From Chitinimonas sp. BJB300 (lineage in GTDB: Bacteria; Pseudomonadota; Gammaproteobacteria; Burkholderiales; Chitinimonadaceae): a DNA stretch of 64,000 nt. Each line of letters opens with the position of its first letter. Position 1 is the first letter of the stretch. Location: positions 1 through 64,000 of the forward strand of contig NZ_PDZH01000002.1 of assembly GCF_002735695.1 (NCBI RefSeq). The letters run 5' to 3'. The notes below the pieces were generated by a model that was not told the DNA's origin, did not search any database, and worked only from the letters and a program-made list of their open reading frames with translations. The position numbers were made by a program, and so were the translations under genes. Of the stretch, positions 1 through 8,442 are shown in pieces.

Positions 1-1
1 T

Positions 2-118
2 GAATGCCTGAGCATCAAGACGCAGAAGAACCCATTCGCACTTTGCCGCAAGTTACTGATCAACGCCTCCCGCGCGGCTTATGATCAGTTACAGCTGCTT
101 CTCGCAGCTACTGCGTAA
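2..118 (+). CDS. 3' end of an unrecognised gene (partial)
   Basis: An open frame runs in from the left edge and ends with TAA at 116-118, giving 38 C-terminal residues rich in Leu, Ala, Arg and Lys (NPFALCRKLLINASRAAYDQ is near the middle). Its composition looks like real coding sequence, probably the helical end of a larger protein. I do not recognise the family; the tail of a transposase or of a DNA-binding protein is possible, but nothing visible decides this. Confidence 0.35.
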   Translation, partial: ECLSIKTQKNPFALCRKLLINASRAAYDQLQLLLAATA

Positions 119-159
119 CATCAGTTAGTTAGAAACACATTTAATCTAAGTTCATTGCG

Positions 160-381
160 ATGGCATACAAACTTGAAGATCGTCTTGTTATTGGAGTTGC
201 GTCCAGTGTAATGTTTGACCTTAAGGAGTCAGACTCAGTATTTCGGAGAAAGGGAGAGGCTGCATACCGTAAATACCAAGAAAAGAATCTAGATAATCCC
301 CTTCGGAAGGGAATTGCCTTTTCATTTGTGAAGCGGCTTCTTTCTCTAAATGAGTCAAAGTTTACAAATAATTGGCTCTGA
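160..381 (+). pseudogene. Truncated 5'-nucleotidase (N-terminal fragment)
   Basis: The 73-residue frame opens like the bacterial 5'-nucleotidase family Pfam PF06189: a VIGVASS strand, then FDLKESDSVF, a G..AYRKYQ segment and PLRKGIAFSFVKRLLSLN. Family members are about 300 residues and dephosphorylate nucleoside monophosphates. Here the similarity stops at about residue 64 and is followed by nine unrelated residues and TGA. I see no remainder of the family downstream, so I read this as a gene remnant, not a functional small protein. The family assignment is from memory of the N-terminal pattern. Neighbours are an unknown gene end and a hairpin typical of mobile-element ends, which fits loss by rearrangement. 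Confidence 0.6.
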
Positions 382-461
382 AATCGCTTTGTCATAAACC
401 CCCAGCAAACTGCACATACTTCGCTGATGTACTAGTTTGGTGAGTGGCTTTAGTCCGGTCG

Positions 462-515
462 AGCCCGATGTGCCGGGCACCAAATTTTCGCCCTCGTGCC
501 TTTAGCACGGGGGCG
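462..515. repeat. Two adjacent hairpins, the second an 11-bp stem with 5-nt loop
   Basis: At 489-499 and 505-515 an 11-bp inverted repeat (one G-U wobble) encloses the loop CTTTA. It is followed by GATTACTTTG, which is too weak a T-run for a classic terminator. A smaller GCCCG/CGGGC hairpin sits just before it at about 463-478. A stem of the type CCCCGTGC-loop-GCACGGGG is common at the ends of IS200/IS605-family elements, so this may be the right end of a lost element. It may equally be a terminator for the genes to its left. No transposase frame accompanies it. Confidence 0.4.
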
Positions 516-598
516 ATTACTTTGTTGGCGTGCTGAAGGTGATTACCGCGGCAAAGCGACCTAGCATATAAGATCAGAATCGAGCACCGGGGGTTAGT

Positions 599-2755
599 AT
601 GGCGGGCATAGCGCTCGATCCGTGGGTGGTGGAGGCTTTGTGCCGTGGTGAGCATAGCGATCCGTTTGCGATACTTGGCTGGCAGCATGATGGTGAATAC
701 TGGGTGCTGCGCTGTTGGCTGCCACAGGCGCAGTCGGTTGCTTTGCTGGATGCCAAAGGGCACTGGTTGGCCGATCTGGTTTGCCTTGATCCACGGGGTT
801 TGTTTGCTTACCCCCAGATAGCGAAGGAGCCTTTTGTCTATCGTCTGAAAGCAAGTTGGCTTGGTTGCACTCAAGAACGAGATGACCCCTATCGCTTTCC
901 GCTGATACTGACCAATGAAGAGGTCTGGCATCTCGCGGAAGGTAGCCATCGACGTTTGTGGCATAGCTTGGGAGCACACCCTCGGACATTGGATGGGGTA
1001 GCGGGGGTGACTTTTTGTGTTTGGGCACCGAATGCCAAGCGGGTGTCATTGGTTGGCGACTTCAATTTTTGGGATGGTTGTTGTCACCCAATGCGATTGC
1101 GACGGGAATGCGGGGTATGGGAGATTTTTATGCCCGGCCTTGGTGTTGGCGAGCCTTATAAGTACGAAGTGCTTGAATGGGATGGCCGCCGGATTCAGAA
1201 GGCTGATCCGCTGGCTTTTTACGCCGAGCTACGTCCTGCCACTGCCTCCATTGTGGTCGATTTGCCGGTTCCTCCAGAAGCGATACAGGTGCCTCAGCAT
1301 CGTTCTGCACCGGTCAGTATTTATGAAGTTCATCTTGGCTCTTGGCGTAAGCGCGGTTTTGATTGGCTGAGTTACAAAGAACTGGCCGAGACATTGATTC
1401 CTTACGCAGTGGATATGGGCTTTACCCATATTGAGTTGCTGCCCATCACCGAATATCCCTTTGATGGTTCGTGGGGCTATCAACCCACTGGCTTGTATGC
1501 ACCCACCAGTCGTTTTGGCTCGCCCGAGCATTTTCGTGACTTTGTCGCTGCGGCCCATCAGGCAGGCCTGGGTGTCATTCTCGATTGGGTGCCGGGCCAC
1601 TTCCCTGAAGATGAACATGGCCTGGGGAGTTTTGACGGTAGTCATTTATACGAACATGCCGACCCGCGTGAAGGTTTTCACCGTGACTGGCATACGCTGA
1701 TTTATCACTACGGGCGGCGTGAAGTAGCCAACTTTCTCAGCGCCAATGCGTTGTTTTGGCTGCAGTGCTATGGCATTGATGGCCTGCGTGTCGATGCGGT
1801 GGCTTCGATGCTTTACCGTGATTACAGCCGTGCTGCCGGGGATTGGATACCGAACGTGCATGGGGGACGGGAGAATCTGGAAGCCATTGCTTTTTTACAG
1901 CAGACCAATCACTGGGTGGGCGTGGAAAGCCCTGGTGCAATAACACTGGCCGAGGAATCGACTACATTTCCTGGAGTGAGCCGCCCGCCCGAATATGGTG
2001 GTCTGGGCTTTCATTACAAATGGAACATGGGCTGGATGCATGACACGTTGGCGTATATGCGGCACGAACCGATTTTCCGGCGTTATCACCAAGGTGAGTT
2101 GAGCTTTGGCTTGACCTATGCCTTTTCGGAAAATTACGTATTGCCCTTGTCGCACGATGAGGTTGTGCATGGAAAAGGCTCTTTGCTGACCAAAATGCCT
2201 GGTGATGCCTGGCAGCGCTTTGCCAATCTACGTGCGCTATTTGGCTTTATGTGGGCGCACCCCGGTAAGAAGCTATTGTTCATGGGTGGAGAGTTTGCCC
2301 AGGAGTCGGAATGGAACCACGATAACGGGTTGGATTGGCATCTGCTTGATGACCCTCGCCATGCCGGGGTACAAAAACTGGTACGTGACCTCAATCAGCT
2401 CTATCGGCAAACCTCGGCATTGCATGTGCTGGATTGCGATCCGGCTGGCTTTGAATGGGTATGTTGGGATGATGCTGACAACTCGGTATTCAGTTTTATC
2501 CGCCATGATGGATATGGGGGGCATGTGCTGGTGATGTGTAACTTCACGCCTTTGGTGCGGGATGATTACCGGGTTGGTGTGCCAAATGCTGGTCGCTGGC
2601 GTGAGGTGCTGAATACGGATGCGGCATGTTATGGCGGGAGCGATGTTGGCAATGGTGATGCCTGGGCCGAGCCGATATCAGCGCATAGCCGTGGTCAGTC
2701 GGTTCGGCTGCGATTGGCGCCCTTGGCAGTACAGTTCTTTATAAGGGAGACATGA
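599..2755 (+). CDS. glgB: 1,4-alpha-glucan branching enzyme
   Basis: GlgB moves alpha-1,4 oligoglucans to alpha-1,6 branch points during glycogen synthesis in the cytoplasm. The 718-residue protein has the family's usual length. It has an N-terminal branching-enzyme module beginning near residue 13 ([11 protein letters not shown]), a CBM48 module, and a GH13 barrel with [17 protein letters not shown], the nucleophile region GLRVDAV (Asp399), the acid/base region LAEES and the transition-state Asp in [12 protein letters not shown]. The ATG follows GGGGGTTAG, an acceptable ribosome-binding site. glgX begins one base after its stop, so the two form an operon that pairs branching with debranching. 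Confidence 0.97.
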   Translation: MAGIALDPWVVEALCRGEHSDPFAILGWQHDGEYWVLRCWLPQAQSVALLDAKGHWLADLVCLDPRGLFAYPQIAKEPFVYRLKASWLGCTQERDDPYRFPLILTNEEVWHLAEGSHRRLWHSLGAHPRTLDGVAGVTFCVWAPNAKRVSLVGDFNFWDGCCHPMRLRRECGVWEIFMPGLGVGEPYKYEVLEWDGRRIQKADPLAFYAELRPATASIVVDLPVPPEAIQVPQHRSAPVSIYEVHLGSWRKRGFDWLSYKELAETLIPYAVDMGFTHIELLPITEYPFDGSWGYQPTGLYAPTSRFGSPEHFRDFVAAAHQAGLGVILDWVPGHFPEDEHGLGSFDGSHLYEHADPREGFHRDWHTLIYHYGRREVANFLSANALFWLQCYGIDGLRVDAVASMLYRDYSRAAGDWIPNVHGGRENLEAIAFLQQTNHWVGVESPGAITLAEESTTFPGVSRPPEYGGLGFHYKWNMGWMHDTLAYMRHEPIFRRYHQGELSFGLTYAFSENYVLPLSHDEVVHGKGSLLTKMPGDAWQRFANLRALFGFMWAHPGKKLLFMGGEFAQESEWNHDNGLDWHLLDDPRHAGVQKLVRDLNQLYRQTSALHVLDCDPAGFEWVCWDDADNSVFSFIRHDGYGGHVLVMCNFTPLVRDDYRVGVPNAGRWREVLNTDAACYGGSDVGNGDAWAEPISAHSRGQSVRLRLAPLAVQFFIRET

Positions 2756-2756
2756 G

Positions 2757-4826
2757 ATGGTGCAGGCCCTAGGGCTGGTTGCTGGTGATCCCTTCCGCCT
2801 TGGCAGCCATTTCGATGGTTATGGCGTCAACTTTGCCGTTTATGCATTAAATGCCGACTTGGTAGAGCTGTGTGTTTTCGATGCAGCGGGTAAGCGAGAG
2901 TTAGCGCGCTTACCACTGCCAGGTTGGCATGCCGGGGTTTGGCATGGTTACCTGCCTGGTGCCGAACCGGGGTTGATCTATGGCTATCGTGCCTATGGCC
3001 GGTTTGCTCCCGAGCATGGCCAGCGCTACAACTCCAGTAAGTTACTGTGTGACCCCTACGCCCGCCGCCTTCATGGTCGCTATACCAATCCGGCTGATTA
3101 TTGTGATCACCTTCCAGGCGACCCTAGCCGACTTGACCCACGCAACAATACGATTCAAGCCGTAAAGGCCGTTGTGTCTGATGATCATTTCGATTGGGGA
3201 GATGATCGCCCGCCTGCGGTTTCTTGGAACAACACTGTAATTTATGAGTTGCATGTGAAAGGGTTCAGCCAGTTGAATCCTGCTGTGCCGGCGGCGTTGC
3301 GGGGTACTTATGCCGGTTTGGCACACTCAGCAAGCATCGACTGGCTGAAATGGCTGGGGGTGACGACCGTAGAGTTGCTACCGGTGGCAGCGTGTGCTGA
3401 CGAGGGACATTTGCTCACGCGCGATATGGTGAACTACTGGGGCTACAACAGCCTGTGCTTTATGGCAGTTGAAAGGCGATATGCCTCGGCCGACGATGCA
3501 CTGGGGGAATTCAAAACCATGGTCAAACACCTGCACGAGGCAGGGTTGGAAGTGATTCTGGATGTGGTGCTCAACCATACCGGGGAGGGGGGCGTTGGGG
3601 GGCCAAGCTTTAATCTACGTGGCCTGGATAATCGTACCTATTACCGCCTGTGGCCCGATGGCCATTGCGAGAACTGGACCGGTTGCGGCAATACGTTGAA
3701 TGTTGCCGAACCACGTTGCCTGCAACTGGTGCTCGATACATTACGTTTCTGGGCTGTCGATTGCCATGTCGATGGCTTCCGCTTTGATTTGGCGCCTATC
3801 CTGGCGCGCGGCATGTTCGGCGGGTTTGAGGCTTGGTCTTCCTTCTTTGCCGCCATCCTGGCCGACCCCGTACTTTGTCGCCTCAAGTTGATCGCCGAGC
3901 CCTGGGACCTTGGCCCTGATGGTTATCGCGTTGGTGGCTTCCCACCCGGTTGGGCGGAGTGGACCGACCGTTATCGGGATAGCGTGCGTAGTTTTTGGCT
4001 GCACCATGGCGTGAGCCGCGGTGAGTTCGCCCGCCGTCTTACCGCCAGTAGCGACCTTTTTGAGCGGCGTGGACGCTTACCCTGGGCCTGCGTGAATTTT
4101 CTGACAGCACACGATGGCTTCAACCTGCGCGATGTGGTGAGCTACAGCAATAAGCATAACGAAGCCAATGGCGAAGATAACCGCGACGGCCATAGCCACA
4201 ATCACAGTTGGAACTGTGGTGTAGAAGGCGAAACCGATGATGTAGAAATCAAGGCCATCCGTACCCGACTGCGTCGCGCCATGCTGGCGACGCTGGTCTT
4301 CAGCCAGGGTACCCCCATGCTGTTGGCCGGTGACGAGCTGGGCCATACCCAGCAGGGCAATAACAACGCCTATTGTCAGGACGGGCCGATCAGTTGGCTA
4401 GACTGGGAACATGCTGATCAGAGCATGGCGGATTTCACGGCCCGGTTATTGTCACTGCGGCGTAGCTATCCAGCCTTGCGCCACGCACGCTGGTTGTCAG
4501 CCACTGGCCATGGTGGTTACGAGCGCGCTGATGTGTTGTGGCGTAATGCGGCTGGGGTGGCGATGACCCCGGCTGAATGGGATGGTTTGAACGCGTTCAG
4601 TCTATCGGTGGAGTTGAGCCCGGAAGGTGAGCGTCAACGCTGCCTGTTGCTGATTAATGCGGAGGCGCATTCAACGGTATTCCAATTGCGGCCAGGTCGT
4701 TGGGTGCGGGTGTTGGATACTGCCGAGCCCGAGGCGGGGGATGCATTGTTCCAAAACCAAGCAGAGGTGGTGGCCAATGCTATCTGGCTGTTGGTGTTGA
4801 GCACGGATGGCCGAGTGACTTGGTAG
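2757..4826 (+). CDS. glgX: Glycogen debranching enzyme GlgX (isoamylase type)
   Basis: GlgX hydrolyses the alpha-1,6 branches left on phosphorylase-limit glycogen. The 689-residue protein starts with a CBM48-like module (DPFRLGSHFDGYGVNFAVYA). The GH13 catalytic core follows, with VILDVVLNHTGEGG, the nucleophile strand VDGFRFDLA, the acid/base strand LIAEPWD and TAHDGFNLRDVVSY. The start codon lies one base after the glgB stop, and GGGAGA inside the glgB end serves as ribosome-binding site. A 145-bp family B repeat follows 50 bp after the stop. Nineteen bases just after the stop repeat a stretch near the 5' end of this same gene. Confidence 0.96.
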   Translation: MVQALGLVAGDPFRLGSHFDGYGVNFAVYALNADLVELCVFDAAGKRELARLPLPGWHAGVWHGYLPGAEPGLIYGYRAYGRFAPEHGQRYNSSKLLCDPYARRLHGRYTNPADYCDHLPGDPSRLDPRNNTIQAVKAVVSDDHFDWGDDRPPAVSWNNTVIYELHVKGFSQLNPAVPAALRGTYAGLAHSASIDWLKWLGVTTVELLPVAACADEGHLLTRDMVNYWGYNSLCFMAVERRYASADDALGEFKTMVKHLHEAGLEVILDVVLNHTGEGGVGGPSFNLRGLDNRTYYRLWPDGHCENWTGCGNTLNVAEPRCLQLVLDTLRFWAVDCHVDGFRFDLAPILARGMFGGFEAWSSFFAAILADPVLCRLKLIAEPWDLGPDGYRVGGFPPGWAEWTDRYRDSVRSFWLHHGVSRGEFARRLTASSDLFERRGRLPWACVNFLTAHDGFNLRDVVSYSNKHNEANGEDNRDGHSHNHSWNCGVEGETDDVEIKAIRTRLRRAMLATLVFSQGTPMLLAGDELGHTQQGNNNAYCQDGPISWLDWEHADQSMADFTARLLSLRRSYPALRHARWLSATGHGGYERADVLWRNAAGVAMTPAEWDGLNAFSLSVELSPEGERQRCLLLINAEAHSTVFQLRPGRWVRVLDTAEPEAGDALFQNQAEVVANAIWLLVLSTDGRVTW

Positions 4827-4875
4827 CGCCTGCCACTGCCAGGTTGGCATGGTCACGATAGAACCAAAAGCTGGG

Positions 4876-5021
4876 TAAGAACCTGTTTACGATCTTGCTG
4901 CGCAACCGTGATCAGGGCTCATGTGCTGCTCGAAAGCCTCATGTACCTATGTATATTCCGGTTTCTGCGCTGCGCTTCACCCCGCTGACGACTGCTCGCG
5001 ACAGATTGTAAACAGGTTTTA
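4876..5021 (+). repeat. Dispersed MITE-like repeat, family B, copy B1
   Basis: About 146 bp bounded by the inverted repeats TAAGAACCTGTTTACGATC and the complement-like GATTGTAAACAGGTTTTAA, with no coding capacity. The interior (GTGATCAGGGCTCATGTGCTGCTCG) recurs at 28325-28472 and 40863-40978, and inverted at 42984-43119. It lies between glgX and the S41 protease gene, both on the same strand, so a transcript reading through would carry it as a long imperfect hairpin. Confidence 0.85.
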
Positions 5022-5046
5022 AGACTATAGAAACGAGGAGGATGGG

Positions 5047-6507
5047 ATGCGTACGCGCTGCAGACGTATTTTTCTCGCTTTGGCCTTGTTTCTAGCCCTA
5101 TTTACACACGCATGGGCGGACGATGTTTCTCCCATGCTTAGCCCGGCTGCCCTACAGGCTGATGGCCGGCTGCTACGTGAGACCCTGCAGGCTTTACACC
5201 CTGGGCTTTATCGCTATAACAGCCCAAGCCAAATCGAAGCGCATTTCCAGCAATTGCAGGCACGTTTCAGAACCAGCCAAAGTGTGGCGCAGGCTTATCT
5301 CGCCTTTGCTGCCTTTACGGCACAGGTGAAGTGCAGCAATACAGGGCCCGATTTCGATAACCAGCCAGACCATGTACGGCATGCGGTACTGGAAGCGCCC
5401 CGCTTGCCGTTTTATTTCCGCTGGTTGAACGAACGAATGGTGATTACGCGCAGCTTTAACCCGGAATTACCCATTGGTACCCAAGTGCTCCGTCTTGATG
5501 GTGTACCGGTCGAGCAAATCTTGCAGGCTCTACTTCCCCTGGTGAGTGCCGATGGTAATAACGAAGCGCAGCGCTTTAGTGGGCTGGAGGTACAGGGGCG
5601 GCGCCCGGTGGAGGCCTTCGATGTGTATTGGCCGCTACGTTTCCCGTTGGAAGGCAGGCAGCTGCAGTTAAGCGTACTTAAGCCCAATGCCAGTCGTATT
5701 CAGCAAATCAAGTTGCCGTTACAAGCCTTTGCCGACCGTACTGCGATTCGTCAGGCAGACAACAATCCCCTAGCGCGCTGGCAATTGCGCTTCCCGAATC
5801 CCAGGATTGCCTTGTTGCAGATGCCAAGCTGGGCTGTAGGGGATTGGGATTGGCGCGGTTTCTTGCAGCAGAGTTTCCAGAAGCTGGCAGAAAAGCAAGT
5901 CAGCGAATTGGTGATTGATCTGCGAGGAAATGAAGGTGGGGCTGATGCCGTGGGCGATAGTTTGCTGGGCTATCTGATGGACCAATCTCCCTTACCTAAA
6001 CCTATGCTGGACAAAGTGCGCTACCAACAGGTCCCGGCACTCCTTCGGCCTCATCTGGAAACGGCAGACCCAAGCTTTTATCGCTGGAATACGGTGCCCG
6101 ATGCGGATGCTGATGGCTTGTTTGCGTTATTCAACGGCCAAACTGCCACCAATCCACTTACCTTGCTGGCGCCCGGTTTCCGGGGCCGGGTGGTGTTGCT
6201 GGTGGATGGCAGCAATCGCGCAGCCAGTTTCCAATTTGCACAGCGTGTTCGCGAACTTAGGCGCGGCCTGCTGTTTGGCCGCCCTACCGGTGGCAATCTG
6301 CGCGGCAGCAACGATGGTGCTTTCATGTATCTGCGCTTGCCGGGGTCTGGTATTGAAATCGATATCCCATTGGTAGCGCATTTTTCTACCAAACCCGAAG
6401 CCGAAGCGGGGTTGCTGCCCGACGTGACGATCAATACAACGCCAGCTCAGATAGCCGCAGGACGTGACTCGGAATGGGAGATGCTGTGGCGTTGGTTGGG
6501 GCGCTAG
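5047..6507 (+). CDS. Exported S41-family (C-terminal processing type) peptidase
   Basis: The 486-residue protein opens with a clear Sec signal peptide (basic RTRCRR, hydrophobic run, cleavage near HAWADD). The C-terminal half resembles S41 tail-specific proteases: ELVIDLRGNEGG, then VVLLVDGSNRAASFQFA, where the Ser in RAAS is the candidate nucleophile, then RRGLLFGRPTGG. The middle part (VLRLDGVPVEQIL) looks PDZ-like. A strong AGGAGG lies five bases before the ATG. It is probably periplasmic and its substrate is unknown. It sits alone between glycogen genes and I see no functional link to them. A hairpin after the stop separates it from the convergent binding-protein gene. Confidence 0.8.
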   Translation: MRTRCRRIFLALALFLALFTHAWADDVSPMLSPAALQADGRLLRETLQALHPGLYRYNSPSQIEAHFQQLQARFRTSQSVAQAYLAFAAFTAQVKCSNTGPDFDNQPDHVRHAVLEAPRLPFYFRWLNERMVITRSFNPELPIGTQVLRLDGVPVEQILQALLPLVSADGNNEAQRFSGLEVQGRRPVEAFDVYWPLRFPLEGRQLQLSVLKPNASRIQQIKLPLQAFADRTAIRQADNNPLARWQLRFPNPRIALLQMPSWAVGDWDWRGFLQQSFQKLAEKQVSELVIDLRGNEGGADAVGDSLLGYLMDQSPLPKPMLDKVRYQQVPALLRPHLETADPSFYRWNTVPDADADGLFALFNGQTATNPLTLLAPGFRGRVVLLVDGSNRAASFQFAQRVRELRRGLLFGRPTGGNLRGSNDGAFMYLRLPGSGIEIDIPLVAHFSTKPEAEAGLLPDVTINTTPAQIAAGRDSEWEMLWRWLGR

Positions 6508-6517
6508 GCTTCGAAAA

Positions 6518-6546
6518 GCAAAACACCCAGCTGGGTGGCTGGGTAT
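6518..6546 (-). terminator. Hairpin terminator of the 6609-7733 gene
   Basis: Read on the minus strand, ACCCAGC, a six-base loop and GCTGGGT are followed by GTTTTGCTTTTC. This is a 7-bp GC-rich stem with a T-rich tail, positioned about 65 bp after the stop of the minus-strand binding-protein gene and between two convergent genes. Confidence 0.55.
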
Positions 6547-6608
6547 CAGGGGCGGCGTTGTGCGGACTCACGATCAGCGTGTGAACTGCCGCGCTGTGCT
6601 ACGGTGTC

Positions 6609-7733
6609 TTAGCTGCGAATCTTGCCGGTGCGATCAAGTATGGTCATGTCGATGAACTGCGATCCGCTACGATTTGTGCCGGAGAAATTGACGCGGAATC
6701 CCCCCATATCATAGTTGTTCAGGCCTTCCAGCGCCGTGATGAGCTTCTCACGGTTCAAATCGCGGCCTGCACGCTTAATGCCTTCCACCAGTATCCGGGC
6801 ACCCAGATAGCCTTCCATACTGGGGTAGTCCACCGTGTTGATACCGGCTGCCTTCATGGTCTTCTGGTAGTCCTGTGCAACGGGTTTGATGGCGCTGTAG
6901 GGTGAGGGCACGACTTGGGTGACGATGACGCCATTGCCGTCTTGCTTGAGTTCGTTGACCAGCGCTTCTGTACCGACAAAGCTGACGTTATAGAAGGGGC
7001 CGACTGAATTACGCCCCCGCGCTGCCGAAATAAAGGCGGCGCTGCTCTTGTAGGTCGAGACGATGAATATCGCGTTGGCTGGTTTCCTAATGACCAGCTC
7101 TTCGACGGCACGTGAAACGTCCACGCTATTGCGCTTCACCGTTGCTGTCGCCGTGATGGTCAGCTTGTACTTGGCTGCGGCTTCCTGCATAGCTGCCAAG
7201 CCAGCAGAACCATAGGCATCGTCTTGATACAGGATATTGACTGTGCTCATGCCCATCTTGGACATGAACTCGGCGATTTCCATTGCTTCATCGCCATAGC
7301 TCGCGCGGATATTGAATACATTGCGGATAAATGGCGCACGTAGGCTATTGGCACCCGTATAAGGCGCAATAAATGGCACGCCGGATTGTTTGATTTGGGA
7401 CAACGAGGCATTCGAAGTAGGGGTGCCTACATAGCCGAACAAGGCAAATGCGTCTTCGGTTTCCAATAATTTCTTGGTATTTAACGCAGCACGTTCGGGT
7501 TCATAGCCATCGTCCAATGTTACCAGGCGAATTTTACGGCCATGTATACCACCTCGCTTGTTGATTTGGTCGAAATAGGCATTTGCGCCGCGAGAGACAC
7601 CTTTACCCAATTCGGCGGCGGCACCAGTTAATGCCGCAGATTGGCCAATAGTAATTTCACTATCTGTTACGCCTACCTCCGCTTGTGCAAACATACATAC
7701 CGCGGTTAGGCTTATATGCCACCATTTTTTCAT
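6609..7733 (-). CDS. ABC transporter substrate-binding protein, branched-chain amino-acid type (LivK-like)
   Basis: The 374-residue protein has a short signal peptide (MKKWWHISLTAVCMFAQAEV) and then the periplasmic-binding-protein type I pattern ITIGQSAALTGAAAELGKGVSRG, INKRGGIHGRKIRLVTLDDGYEPERAALNTKKL and VGTPTSNA. These are characteristic of Leu/Ile/Val or related amide and amino-acid binding proteins. The family delivers ligand to an inner-membrane ABC permease. No permease or ATPase gene is near, so it is an orphan that must share a transporter or act as a sensor. The actual ligand cannot be read from the sequence. Confidence 0.87.
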   Translation of the reverse strand: MKKWWHISLTAVCMFAQAEVGVTDSEITIGQSAALTGAAAELGKGVSRGANAYFDQINKRGGIHGRKIRLVTLDDGYEPERAALNTKKLLETEDAFALFGYVGTPTSNASLSQIKQSGVPFIAPYTGANSLRAPFIRNVFNIRASYGDEAMEIAEFMSKMGMSTVNILYQDDAYGSAGLAAMQEAAAKYKLTITATATVKRNSVDVSRAVEELVIRKPANAIFIVSTYKSSAAFISAARGRNSVGPFYNVSFVGTEALVNELKQDGNGVIVTQVVPSPYSAIKPVAQDYQKTMKAAGINTVDYPSMEGYLGARILVEGIKRAGRDLNREKLITALEGLNNYDMGGFRVNFSGTNRSGSQFIDMTILDRTGKIRS

Positions 7734-8442
7734 GATTTAACATTCCAATAATTAATTACGGCATCGCTCAAGCGATGCCGTATGTGTTGAATTCATTAGC
7801 TATGGGCGGCAAACATCTGATCTGTTCACCACCAAGCATGATTTGCTGATAGAAATTTCATAAAATCCTATCACAATGTCATTGCCATGCAATGTTGGGA
7901 ATTACCCAGATTGCAGGAGGGAGCATTGACTCCAGATGCTGTGTGCATGCGGCATAGGGCTGATATTGCTCTAGTAAGATTTGCTTGGTTTTGATGTAAA
8001 AAAGCGGTTGAGAATGAGTGATGTGGCGGTTGTTTAGGCATGCTTGGTTAAAGGTGAAGTGGAGGTTGTCGCGATATTTTCTCATTGCGTTTCGTGGCGG
8101 GATGTGGACGTATTTTCAGGTATGATAATGGAATGGGGGTAAATCTAAGTTTTTGATAGCAGAAGTATTGAAGCAAAGTATATTAATCCGTGCGATGTGA
8201 TTTTCCTGATTTCTTTATTGAAGATAGTTTGCCCGGTATTGACTTTTGTACAATTTATTTCAGTGCTATCTTTCCTGATGCTTGGCATTAAAGTGCCTTG
8301 TTGCCATAATGTTGGGGCAGTATTGAAGATTTAACGGCTGCCTGCCTTTTATATAAATTGGCAAGCAGTCGGTTGATTATGTTGATGTGTTTAGAGCACA
8401 GACTGGGTATTAAAAAGATAATTCCATCCACATGAAAAAATA
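7734..8442. other. 709-bp AT-rich intergenic region between divergent genes
   Basis: This stretch separates the minus-strand binding-protein gene from plus-strand pgm. It contains a perfect 10-bp inverted repeat with 2-nt loop at 7759-7780 (CGGCATCGCT/AGCGATGCCG). A possible but poorly spaced promoter lies near 8239-8269 (TTGACT, then TGCTAT after 19 bases). The rest is markedly AT-rich compared with the neighbours. The only open frame (7879-8085, minus) has no recognisable content and poor composition, so I do not call a gene. Promoters for both flanking genes are expected here. Confidence 0.5.
7759..7780. repeat. Perfect inverted repeat upstream of the LivK-like gene
   Basis: CGGCATCGCT, a 2-base loop and AGCGATGCCG make a strong hairpin 26 bp upstream of the minus-strand start codon. 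On the minus strand it is followed by TAATTAATTATT, so it could end a transcript starting further upstream, form a 5'-UTR structure, or be an operator. The sequence alone does not decide. Confidence 0.45.

Noticed and set aside
489-515. A complete IS200/IS605 element at the left end
   Set aside because: Only a hairpin is present; there is no transposase frame and no second end.
7879-8085. 68-codon minus-strand frame in the intergenic region before pgm
   Set aside because: No ribosome-binding site, no recognisable pattern and atypical composition; more likely chance in AT-rich DNA.
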